Source: Aeromonas media (GTDB lineage: Bacteria; Pseudomonadota; Gammaproteobacteria; Enterobacterales; Aeromonadaceae). From it: 52,405 nt of DNA. This document shows positions 38,764-46,364 of this stretch, in pieces (the stretch's first letter is position 1; every line of letters begins with the position of its first letter). The position numbers and the translations under genes are program-made. The notes beneath the pieces are model-generated. The model ran no database searches. It saw only the letters and a list, made by a program, of their open reading frames with translations, and was not told the DNA's origin. The stretch is from NCBI RefSeq assembly GCF_000819985.1, contig NZ_CDBZ01000162.1, positions 1-52,405 on the forward strand, given 5' to 3'.

Positions 38764-40296
38764 ATGTTAGACGGAATCCTGCAAGGGCTCGGCACCGCCA
38801 TGATGCCCATCAACCTCTTCATGGTGGTGGTCGGCTGCTTCGTCGGCACCTTCATCGGCATGCTGCCAGGGCTGGGGCCGGTCACCGCCATCGCCCTGAT
38901 GATCCCCATCACCTACGGGCTGGATCCGGCCTCCGGCATCATCCTGATGGCCGGGGTCTATTACGGCTCCATGTTCGGCGGCTCCACCGCCTCCATCCTG
39001 ATCAACACCCCGGGCTGCTCCGCCAGCATGATCACCGCCATCGACGGCTATCCGCTGGCCTGCAAGGGGTATGCAGGCAAGGCACTGGCCATCGCCGCCT
39101 ACGCCTCCTTCGTCGGTGGCACCCTGTCGGCCATCTTCCTGATGGTGGCGGCGCCGCTGCTCGCCAAAGTCTCCCTCGCCTTCCAGTCGGCGGACTACTT
39201 CGCTCTCATGGTGCTCGGGCTCTCCGCAGTGGCGGCCTTCGCCGGCAAGGGGCAGGTGCTCAAGGCGCTGATCATGGCGCTGTTTGGCATCATGATCTCC
39301 ACCGTCGGCATCGATCGCAGCGTCGGGGTGGACAGATTCACCTTCGGTCTGCCGGACTTGCGCGATGGCTTCTCCTTCCTGCTGCTGGCCATGGCCACCT
39401 TCGCCCTCGCGGAGATCCTGATGACGGTACTGCGCCCGGGCAAGGACACCAGCAAGGAGGAGGCGAGCAAGATGCAACAGCTCGGCTCCCTCAAGCTGAG
39501 CCGGGACGAGGTGAAGGAAATAGCGCCCCCCATCGCCCGCTCCTCTGTGCTGGGTTTCCTCATCGGCGTACTGCCGGGGGCCGGTGCCACCATCGCCTCC
39601 TTCATGGCCTATGGGGCCGAGCGCAACTTCGCCCGCAAGGGTAAACGGGACGAGTTTGGCAAGGGCAGCCTGACCGGCATAGCCGCGCCGGAAGCGGCCA
39701 ACAACGCCGCCTCCAGCGGGGCCTTCGTGCCGTTGCTGACCCTGGGGATCCCGGGCTCAGGTACCACGGCCCTGATGCTGGGGGCCCTCATCGCCTATGG
39801 CATCCAGCCCGGCCCGCGCCTCTTCATGGAGCACCCGGATGTGTTCTGGTCGGTGATCATCTCCATGTATCTGGGCAACGTGGTGCTGCTGATCCTCAAC
39901 CTGCCGCTCATTCCCTACCTGGCCAAGATACTGCAAGTGCCGCGCCCCGTGCTCATCCCCATGGTGCTGCTGTTCTCGCTGATCGGGGTCTATCTGGTCT
40001 CCTTCAACACCATGGACATCTATGTGATGGTACTGGTGGCCCTGGTGGCCATAGGGCTGCGCCTGCTGGACTTCCCCATGGCCCCCATGCTGCTCGGCTT
40101 CATCCTGGGGGGCATGCTGGAGGACAACCTGCGCCGGGCCCTGGTGATCAACGACGGCTCCCTGAGCTTCCTGTGGGAGCGCCCCATCACCCTGGGCTTC
40201 ACCCTGGTCACCCTGGTGATGTTGTTGCTGCCGCTCTGGCAGTGGTGGCAGGCCCGTCGCACGCCGGTGGCGACCCTGCAATCCGACCCGACCTGA
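38764..40296 (+). CDS. tctA: Tripartite tricarboxylate transporter large membrane subunit
   Basis: The 510-residue, about twelve-helix protein has TctA signatures: VVGCFVGTFIGMLPGLGPVT, GVYYGSMFGGSTASILINTP, the second-half counterpart GFLIGVLPGAGATIASFMAY, EAANNAASSGAFVPLLTLGI and PGSGTTALMLGALIAYGIQP. It forms the ion-coupled channel that takes substrate from TctC. AAGGAGAA precedes the ATG. It ends with a strong terminator facing the regulatory operon on the other strand. Confidence 0.95.
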   Translation: MLDGILQGLGTAMMPINLFMVVVGCFVGTFIGMLPGLGPVTAIALMIPITYGLDPASGIILMAGVYYGSMFGGSTASILINTPGCSASMITAIDGYPLACKGYAGKALAIAAYASFVGGTLSAIFLMVAAPLLAKVSLAFQSADYFALMVLGLSAVAAFAGKGQVLKALIMALFGIMISTVGIDRSVGVDRFTFGLPDLRDGFSFLLLAMATFALAEILMTVLRPGKDTSKEEASKMQQLGSLKLSRDEVKEIAPPIARSSVLGFLIGVLPGAGATIASFMAYGAERNFARKGKRDEFGKGSLTGIAAPEAANNAASSGAFVPLLTLGIPGSGTTALMLGALIAYGIQPGPRLFMEHPDVFWSVIISMYLGNVVLLILNLPLIPYLAKILQVPRPVLIPMVLLFSLIGVYLVSFNTMDIYVMVLVALVAIGLRLLDFPMAPMLLGFILGGMLEDNLRRALVINDGSLSFLWERPITLGFTLVTLVMLLLPLWQWWQARRTPVATLQSDPT

Positions 40297-40312
40297 TCCC
40301 AGCCATCACAAG

Positions 40313-40339
40313 AAGAGCGCCAACAGGCGCTCTTTTTTT
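40313..40339 (+). terminator. Terminator of tctCBA
   Basis: 9-bp stem AAGAGCGCC / GGCGCTCTT with AACA loop followed by seven T in total. Confidence 0.92.
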
Positions 40340-40356
40340 GGGTTGGAACCGGCCAC

Positions 40357-41022
40357 TCATCGCTGGCGGTATCGCCGCTCCGGCCGCCCGACGGTGCCGT
40401 ATTCGAGCTCGGGGCTCGCAAGCTGCTGGCCCACCAGAAACTCCAGGTAGCGGCGCGCCGTGGTGCGACTCACCCCGACTCGGCTGCCTATCTCCTCGGC
40501 GCTGGCCCCCTGCAGGTTCAGGGCCGCCAGCACCCTTTGCAGGGTGAGGGCGTCTATTCCCTTGGGCAGGCCGCCCGCCGCCACCTGTTGCAGCGGGGTG
40601 CCAAAGAGCGCATCCACCGCCTGCTGATCGATGTCCGCCAGCGCCGCCAGGGCGGCGCGGCTCTGGCAGTATTTGTCGAGGGTGTCGCGCAGTCGCTCGA
40701 ACACCACGGGTTTGAGGATGAAATCCACCACCCCGAGGCGCATCGCCTCCTGCAGGGCTGCGGCCTCACGGGCGGCGGTGAGCAGGATGACGTCGAGGTG
40801 GGCCCCGCTCTGGCGCAGCTCCCGCAACAGGGAGAAGCCCTCCCCGTCCGGCAGCCACACGTCCAGCAGCACCAGATCCGGCTTGAGTATGGCTATCTGC
40901 TCTCTGGCATCGAACAGGGTGAGCGCCACCCCCAGCACCTCGAAGCCCGCCAGCCGCTGCACGAAGCGACGGTGGATCTCGGCAATGGCCGGATCATCCT
41001 CGACGATCAGGATCTTGATCAC
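40357..41022 (-). CDS. CitB/DcuR-type response regulator
   Basis: The 221-residue protein has a receiver domain (acidic pair E8-D9-D10, phospho-acceptor D54 in LLDVWLPDG, K-loop ILKPVVFERL) and a C-terminal helix-turn-helix (ASAEEIGSRVGVSRTTARR YLEFLV), the CitB/DpiA/DcuR architecture. It starts with GTG directly after the sensor stop codon; its ribosome site (AAGGAGGTG) is made of the last sensor codons, so translation is coupled. It is convergent with tctCBA and very likely controls it in response to an external carboxylate, although tct systems are more often paired with OmpR-type TctDE. Confidence 0.92.
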   Translation of the reverse strand: MIKILIVEDDPAIAEIHRRFVQRLAGFEVLGVALTLFDAREQIAILKPDLVLLDVWLPDGEGFSLLRELRQSGAHLDVILLTAAREAAALQEAMRLGVVDFILKPVVFERLRDTLDKYCQSRAALAALADIDQQAVDALFGTPLQQVAAGGLPKGIDALTLQRVLAALNLQGASAEEIGSRVGVSRTTARRYLEFLVGQQLASPELEYGTVGRPERRYRQR

Positions 41023-42606
41023 TCACACCTCCTTGGGAATGTAACAGACGACGCAACTTCCCTGCGCCGTGGCTTCTATGGTGATGGTCCCCTGCAGGGC
41101 ATCCAGGGTCTTGCGCACCAGGGCCAGCCCTATGCCGTGGCCGGGTTCGGCCTTGCTGCTCACCCCGCGCTCGAACAGGCTGTCCGCCAAAGCGGGATCG
41201 ACGCCGCCGGCCCCGTCCTCCACCTCCAGGATGAGATCCTGGCCGAGATCGCTCAATGAGACCCGGATCGGCTGGTAGGGGGCGCCGTGGCGGCGGGTCG
41301 CCTCGAAGGCGTTGTCGATGAGGTTGCCAAGCAGGGTCACCAGCTGGGAGCCGCTGACCCGGGCGGGGATGTCGTGCAGGCGGGAATCCGGGTCCACTTC
41401 CAGCACTAGTCCCAGCTCGTGGGCCCTGTGGTACTTGCCAAGCAGCAGGCCCGCCACCTTGGGCTTGGCGATGGCCCCCATCAAAAAGCTCAGCAGGGTC
41501 TGCTCGGTGGCCGCCTCCCGGCCGATGAAGGCGAGCGCCTCCCGGGTGGCGCCCAGCTCGATGAGACCGGCTATGGTGCCAAGCTGGTTGTTGTGTTCGT
41601 GGGTCTGCACCCGCAGCAGATCGCTGTAGGCCTGCACCTGGGAGAGCTGGGCACTGAGCTCGGCCAGCTCGTCCTTGCGCCGAAAGCTCGAGACGGCGCC
41701 AATCAGCCGGCCTTCCTGCACCAGGGGCAGCCGGTTGACGATGAGGGACTGGCCGTTGAGCACTATCTCCTCGTCATACTGGGGCCGGGGATCCTGAATG
41801 AGGGAGAGCATGCGGCTGCCGGGCAGCAAGCGGGTGACGGGCTGGCCTATGGCGGCCTGCGCGGCCCGCTCATCGAGGCGCAGCAGCCGGATGCCGTTGG
41901 GGTTGAGGGAGGTGAGCCTGCCTTGCTCGTCTATGGTGAGTATCCCCTCGCGCACTGTGCGCAGGGTGCAGTCGAGCTCCGCATAGAGGCGCCCTATCTG
42001 CTCGGGCTCAAACCCCAGCAGGGCCCGCTTGTAGCGCTTGGCCAGCCAGGCCGCGGCGGCGCTGTTGAGCAGCACTATGAGCAGGGTCATGGCGAGGCCA
42101 AAGCGCAGGAACCCCTGCAGGTCCGCCTCTATGTCCCGCACCAGATAACCGACCGAGACCACGCCTATAACCCTGCCCATCTCATCCCGGATGGGCCCCT
42201 TGCCGCGCACCGAGACCCCGAGGGAGCCTTGCGCGCGGGAGATGTAGAACTCCCCCTGCAGGGCCCGGGCAGGATCGTCCCCCATCATGGGTTTGCCTAT
42301 CCGGTCCGCATTGGGGTGCACCAGGCGGCGCGCCTCCTCATCGCCGATGACGATGTAGCTGGCACCGACCTCGGCCCGCATCCGCTCCACCAGCACGTTG
42401 AGGCGGGCGCTATCGGCCCGCTTCACCCCTGCGATGACGCCGGGCTCACGGGCCACCAGCCGCGCCACGTCCAGGGCCTGATCCCCCACCTCCCGGTAGC
42501 GCTGCTCGGCGACGTAGTAGTAGCTGGCCCCGCTCAGCAGCACCAGTTGCAACAGGCTGACCAGGCAGAGCATGAGCAGGATGCGTCCTTGCAACCCGAG
42601 CCTCAT
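41023..42606 (-). CDS. CitA/DcuS-type sensor histidine kinase
   Basis: The 527-residue protein has a membrane segment (about 9-30), a periplasmic PAS-like sCache domain (about 35-165, with the family pattern IGKPMMGDDPARALQGEFYI), a second membrane helix (about 169-190), a cytoplasmic PAS (about 205-310), and a kinase core with QTHEHNNQLGTIAGL (H336), LLGNLIDNAFEA and GHGIGLALVRKT. This is the CitA/DcuS/DpiB architecture that senses citrate, fumarate or similar carboxylates. Its ATG overlaps the stop of the upstream ROK gene (ATGA). Ligand-binding residues resemble the family, but the exact ligand is not deduced. Confidence 0.93.
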   Translation of the reverse strand: MRLGLQGRILLMLCLVSLLQLVLLSGASYYYVAEQRYREVGDQALDVARLVAREPGVIAGVKRADSARLNVLVERMRAEVGASYIVIGDEEARRLVHPNADRIGKPMMGDDPARALQGEFYISRAQGSLGVSVRGKGPIRDEMGRVIGVVSVGYLVRDIEADLQGFLRFGLAMTLLIVLLNSAAAAWLAKRYKRALLGFEPEQIGRLYAELDCTLRTVREGILTIDEQGRLTSLNPNGIRLLRLDERAAQAAIGQPVTRLLPGSRMLSLIQDPRPQYDEEIVLNGQSLIVNRLPLVQEGRLIGAVSSFRRKDELAELSAQLSQVQAYSDLLRVQTHEHNNQLGTIAGLIELGATREALAFIGREAATEQTLLSFLMGAIAKPKVAGLLLGKYHRAHELGLVLEVDPDSRLHDIPARVSGSQLVTLLGNLIDNAFEATRRHGAPYQPIRVSLSDLGQDLILEVEDGAGGVDPALADSLFERGVSSKAEPGHGIGLALVRKTLDALQGTITIEATAQGSCVVCYIPKEV

Positions 42607-43814
42607 GCCTCCCTGTCACCTCGCAACAGGTCGAGCAGCAGGCTGCCATCCCGCAGGGCCTTGTGCACCTGCACCGAGGTGGGCTTGGTGGGATCTTCGT
42701 AAAAATGGGTGGACTCGATCTGCAGGCGCACCAGGTATTCCGCCGGCAGCTGGCTCGCCAGGGACTGGTGCAGCATGGGGAACAGCAGCCGATCGGCCCG
42801 GGTGATCTCCCCCCCCAGCAGCAGCTTGCCCGGGTTGAGCAGGCAGATGAGGTTGGCCAGCACCCGGGAGAGCCGGCCCGCCGCCTGGTGCAGTATGTCC
42901 TGGCACAGGCTGTTGCCCGCCAGCGCCAGCTCGCACAGCTCGCGGATGTTGACGCTCGCCGGCAGATCATGCTCCTGCATCCGCTCGCGCAGGTCCCGGT
43001 ACTGGGCCTCCAGGGCCTGGTTGGTGACCAGGGTGCAGGCGCAGCCGAAGCCACCGCAGTAGCAGCGCTGGCCATAGGGTTCGAGCTGCAGGTGGCTGAG
43101 ATCCCCGAGCAGGGCCGACTCGCTCTCGATGAGCTGGCCGTTGACCACCATGCCCACCCCTATGTCGTTGTGGACGAACACCAGCACCGCATCGGCGCAG
43201 TTCCTGGCGGCGCCCCACTCCCGCTCGGCCTGGATCCAGGTGCGCACGTCGCCGCTCACCAGCACGGGCACCGCGAAGGCCTGCTGCAGGGTGGGCCCGA
43301 GCGGCCAGTTGCGCAGATCGTAGAAGGGGAAGTGTTTCACCATGCCGGAGTGGCGCTCCACCTGCCCGGGCAGGCAGAGGGCGATGCAGGCCAGCCGCAG
43401 GGCCTTCTTCGGCAAGAAGCCCTCGATGGCCCGCACCAGGCTGGCCAGCAGGTCTTCGCGTTCCGACTCGCTGAACAGGTGGCGATGGCGCGCCAGGGAG
43501 TGACCGGCGAGATCGAACAGGGCCATGTCCACGTAGCCGCGACCAAGACGCATGGAGAGAAACTGGAAGCGGCGCTCGTTGATGCGCAGCAGGGTCTGAC
43601 GACGGCCACGGCCCACCGAGCTCTCGCCGCAGGTGACCACCAGACCGCCATCGAGCAGTTCGCGGGTGATCTTGGTGATGCTGGCCGGTGAGAGGCCGGT
43701 CAAACGGGACAGATCGGTACGGGACAGTTCCTTGTGCTCTTCCAGGCTGGCGTAGACCAGGCCGTAGTTGAGCTGACGGATCAAATCGATACTGCCTTTC
43801 ACGATCTCATTCAT
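42603..43814 (-). CDS. ROK family transcriptional regulator (Mlc/NagC-like)
   Basis: The 403-residue protein has an N-terminal winged helix (LSRTDLSRLTGLSPASITKI, TRELLDGGLV, SVGRGRRQTLL) and a ROK domain with HNDIGVGMVVNGQLIESESA, the zinc motif CYCGGFGCACT and NLICLLNPGKLLLGGEI. Length matches Mlc (406) and NagC. ROK repressors bind sugars or PTS partners. I start at the ATG 43814, where the family begins, although the frame is open to 43910. The stop overlaps the sensor start by 4 nt, making ROK-sensor-regulator one translationally coupled operon, which is an unusual partnership. The sugar or carboxylate it answers to is unknown. Confidence 0.88.
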   Translation of the reverse strand: MNEIVKGSIDLIRQLNYGLVYASLEEHKELSRTDLSRLTGLSPASITKITRELLDGGLVVTCGESSVGRGRRQTLLRINERRFQFLSMRLGRGYVDMALFDLAGHSLARHRHLFSESEREDLLASLVRAIEGFLPKKALRLACIALCLPGQVERHSGMVKHFPFYDLRNWPLGPTLQQAFAVPVLVSGDVRTWIQAEREWGAARNCADAVLVFVHNDIGVGMVVNGQLIESESALLGDLSHLQLEPYGQRCYCGGFGCACTLVTNQALEAQYRDLRERMQEHDLPASVNIRELCELALAGNSLCQDILHQAAGRLSRVLANLICLLNPGKLLLGGEITRADRLLFPMLHQSLASQLPAEYLVRLQIESTHFYEDPTKPTSVQVHKALRDGSLLLDLLRGDREA

Positions 43815-43878
43815 AGGGTTGGGGCTAACGAAAGGAACGAATGGCGCGATTTTCCCACATTCTGCGCCGATCCCCAAA

Positions 43879-43911
43879 TTTGCCGTCTGGAAATGACGTC
43901 CAGACGGCAAA
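43879..43911. terminator. Perfect inverted repeat between chemoreceptor and ROK genes
   Basis: Two 12-nt arms TTTGCCGTCTGG / CCAGACGGCAAA separated by 9 nt, 7 nt after the chemoreceptor stop and 65 nt before the ROK start. On the minus strand it is followed by TTTGGGG, a poor T-tract. It can be a terminator of the chemoreceptor gene, an operator for the ROK repressor, or both. Confidence 0.6.
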
Positions 43912-43918
43912 AATGTGA

Positions 43919-45586
43919 CTAGTAACGGAAGCGGGAGACGAGTTGGCGCAATTTGTCACCCGTGCCGGCCAGGGCCCGGGTGGTGGTGTTGGACTCCCCG
44001 GCGGCCTCGGTCAGCTCGCTGACGATCTGCTGTATGGCCACCAGGTTCTTGTTGATCTCCTCGGAGACCGCGTGCTGCTCCTCGGCGGCGGTCGCTATCT
44101 GGATGTTCATGTCGTTGATGGTGCTGACCGCCGTCACCATGCTGTCGAGGGAGCTGGCGATGTGGCTCGCCTCCTGTACCGTCTCCTGGCTGCGCGATTC
44201 GCTCGCCTGCATCACCTCCACCGCCTGACGCACGCCGCCCTGCAGCCGTTGCAGCATCTCGTTGATCTCCTTGGTGCTCTGCTGGGTGCGACCGGCCAGA
44301 GAACGGACCTCGTCCGCCACCACCGCAAAGCCGCGCCCCTGCTCACCGGCCCGGGCCGCCTCGATGGCGGCATTGAGCGCCAGCAGGTTGGTCTGATCGG
44401 CGATGCCGCGGATCACCTCCACCACGGACCCTATCTTGCCGGTCTCCTGAGCCAGCTGCTCGATGACCCCGGAGGCGGTGTGCACCTCCTCCACCAGGCG
44501 GTTGATGCTGCCGATGGCGCTGCCCACCACCTCACGGGCGGCATCGGATTCCCGCGCCGCGTCGCTGGTGGCCGTAGCCGCGTTGGAGGCGCTGGCCGCC
44601 ACCTCCTGGGCGGTGGAGCTCATCTCGGTCACGGCGGTGACCACCTGATCCGTCTCCCGGCCATGGCCCTGCATCTGCCGGTCGGCGTGCTCGCTTAAGC
44701 TGTGCAGGCGATCCACGGCCCCCAGCAGCTGATGGCTCGTCTCCCCGACCTGGCTCACCACCGACTGGATCCGCTCCACGAAGCGGTTGAAGGCGCTGGC
44801 CAGCTGGCCCACCTCGTCCTCGCTCTGCACCTTGAGGCGTCGGGTCAGATCCCCCTCCCCGTCGGCGATGTCATTGAGGGCCGCGACCGCATCCGCCAGC
44901 GGCCGGGTGACCCGGTTGCCGAGCACCACTGTCACTGCCAGGGTCACCCCCAGGATCACCAGAATGAGCAGCACGCTGCTCTGCAAGGAGCCGTGCATGT
45001 TCTCCTCGCGCTCGCTGCGCAGGGCCGCCAGCTCGGTGTCGATATCATCGATATAGAAGCCGGTGCCCACCACCCACTGATACTTGTCGAGCACCAGGTT
45101 GAAGGAGAGCTTGGGCGCATCACGCCCGATGGAGGGCTTGTTGGTCCAGTACTCCGAGTAGCCATCCCCCTCGCGGGCCGCCTTGACGATCTCCTGAATG
45201 AGGAAAGTGCCCTTGGTATCCTTGTCCTGCCAGCGATTCTTGCCCTCCACCTCGGGGCGAGTGGGCAGCAGCAGGGTATTGCCCTGGAAGTCGTAGACGA
45301 AGAAGTAGCCGTCACTGCCATAACGCAAGGGGCGCAGCAGCTCCTTCACCCGGGCACGCGCCTCCGGGCTGTCCGGCGCAGCATACTCTTTCTCGATGGC
45401 GGTCTTGGCAAGCATCAGGTAGCTGCTGAGCAGGGCCTTGCGCTCCTTGACCGCCTTGTCCCTCGCCACCACCAGCTCGGACTCCAGATCGCTCCTGGCC
45501 ACCAGGTAGTTGCTGAGGTTGACCACCAGGGCCATCAGCAGCACGGGGATAGCCCCCAGTAACAGGATCTTCTGCTTTAGTGTCAT
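43919..45586 (-). CDS. Methyl-accepting chemotaxis protein with single Cache sensor
   Basis: The 555-residue protein has a first membrane helix (about 6-27), a periplasmic sCache_2-type domain (about 35-185, with YGSDGYFFVYDFQGNTLLLP and WVVGTGFYIDDID), a second helix (202-222), HAMP (about 220-275, RVTRPLADAVAALNDIADGE GDLTRRL) and a long signalling coiled coil with the hairpin tip ADQTNLLALNAAIEAARAGE and GRGFAVVADEVRSLAGRT. There is no C-terminal CheR/CheB pentapeptide (it ends SRFRY). I start at ATG 45586 with AAAGGA 8 nt upstream; the frame extends further but is not family-like. The sCache domain suggests small organic acids; location next to carboxylate genes agrees but does not prove this. 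Confidence 0.93.
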   Translation of the reverse strand: MTLKQKILLLGAIPVLLMALVVNLSNYLVARSDLESELVVARDKAVKERKALLSSYLMLAKTAIEKEYAAPDSPEARARVKELLRPLRYGSDGYFFVYDFQGNTLLLPTRPEVEGKNRWQDKDTKGTFLIQEIVKAAREGDGYSEYWTNKPSIGRDAPKLSFNLVLDKYQWVVGTGFYIDDIDTELAALRSEREENMHGSLQSSVLLILVILGVTLAVTVVLGNRVTRPLADAVAALNDIADGEGDLTRRLKVQSEDEVGQLASAFNRFVERIQSVVSQVGETSHQLLGAVDRLHSLSEHADRQMQGHGRETDQVVTAVTEMSSTAQEVAASASNAATATSDAARESDAAREVVGSAIGSINRLVEEVHTASGVIEQLAQETGKIGSVVEVIRGIADQTNLLALNAAIEAARAGEQGRGFAVVADEVRSLAGRTQQSTKEINEMLQRLQGGVRQAVEVMQASESRSQETVQEASHIASSLDSMVTAVSTINDMNIQIATAAEEQHAVSEEINKNLVAIQQIVSELTEAAGESNTTTRALAGTGDKLRQLVSRFRY

Positions 45587-45715
45587 TGTGTAATCCTTTC
45601 TGCTGTTTATTCTTGATGTTCCGTTCCTGCTGCATCGGCATGGGATGCTGGCCGAGGGGGGGCCGCTTTCGCTACAATCCCGCCACCTTCTATTATCGAC
45701 CCGATGAACTGACCC

Positions 45716-46171
45716 ATGAGCCAATGTCCTTGCGGTTCCTCTCTTTCCCTCGCCCAATGCTGCGGCGCGCTTCACGCCGGCCAGGCCGCCACTACCACCG
45801 AGCAGCTGATGCGTTCCCGCTACAGCGCCTTCGTACTGGGCTTGGGAGAGTACCTGGTCCACAGCTGGCACCCGGACTATCTGGGCCCTCTGACCGCAGA
45901 GGCGCTCTCCCAGACCGATACCAACTGGGACGGTCTCGAGATCATCGCCGCCCAGGGTGGCCCTACGGATGAAGCTGGCATGGTGGAATTCAAGGCCTGG
46001 TTTGTGGAGGGGGATGAGCGCCACTGCCTGCATGAGCGCTCCCGCTTCGTGCGCCACCAGGGGCGCTGGGTCTACACCGATGGCGAGCAGGATCCGGCGC
46101 CGCTGCGGGTCGGTCGCAACGACCCCTGTCCCTGTGGCAGCGGCAAGAAGTTCAAGAAGTGTTGCGGCTGA
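45716..46171 (+). CDS. ychJ: YchJ family (UPF0225) SEC-C motif protein
   Basis: The 151-residue protein has an N-terminal CPCGS...CC cluster ([14 protein letters not shown]), the central YchJ domain ([44 protein letters not shown]) and a C-terminal SEC-C zinc motif ([18 protein letters not shown]). Length equals E. coli YchJ (152). The biochemical role is unknown; the zinc motif resembles that of SecA. It is divergent from the chemoreceptor gene and followed by a strong hairpin. Confidence 0.95.
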   Translation: MSQCPCGSSLSLAQCCGALHAGQAATTTEQLMRSRYSAFVLGLGEYLVHSWHPDYLGPLTAEALSQTDTNWDGLEIIAAQGGPTDEAGMVEFKAWFVEGDERHCLHERSRFVRHQGRWVYTDGEQDPAPLRVGRNDPCPCGSGKKFKKCCG

Positions 46172-46190
46172 GCGCCGTGGCTCGTGTCGA

Positions 46191-46216
46191 CAGAGGGGGC
46201 CCGGTGGCCCCCTCTG
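46191..46216 (+). terminator. Hairpin terminator of ychJ
   Basis: 11-bp stem CAGAGGGGGCC / GGCCCCCTCTG with CGGT loop, 20 nt after the stop; the following CTGTTGCTGG has only a short T-rich tract. Confidence 0.7.
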
Positions 46217-46228
46217 CTGTTGCTGGAG

Positions 46229-46244
46229 TGTGACAACAATCACG
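46229..46244. promoter_or_regulatory. CRP-binding site upstream of glpA
   Basis: TGTGA-CAACAA-TCACG matches the CRP consensus TGTGA-N6-TCACA at 9 of 10 positions, 121-136 bp before the chosen glpA start. Confidence 0.8.
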
Positions 46245-46269
46245 ATTTGCTCATTAACGCCCCTTTAGG

Positions 46270-46285
46270 TGAGCGTTTGCGAACA
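46270..46285. promoter_or_regulatory. GlpR-like operator upstream of glpA
   Basis: TGAGCGTTTGCGAACA reads on the other strand as TGTTCGCAAACGCTCA. One half equals the GlpR half-site TGTTCG; the other has two mismatches to CGAACA. It lies between the CRP and FNR-like sites. Confidence 0.55.
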
Positions 46286-46290
46286 TTAAT

Positions 46291-46304
46291 TTGGCCCATA
46301 TCAA
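46291..46304. promoter_or_regulatory. FNR-like site upstream of glpA
   Basis: TTGGC-CCAT-ATCAA matches the FNR consensus TTGAT-N4-ATCAA at 8 of 10 positions, centred about 67 bp before the chosen start. glpABC encodes the anaerobic dehydrogenase, so FNR control is expected from the E. coli case. Confidence 0.55.
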
Positions 46305-46364
46305 ACATTTTCGCCCAGAGACAGGCCACACTGGCACCATCTGGAAGAGATGAGACGGGCAAGA

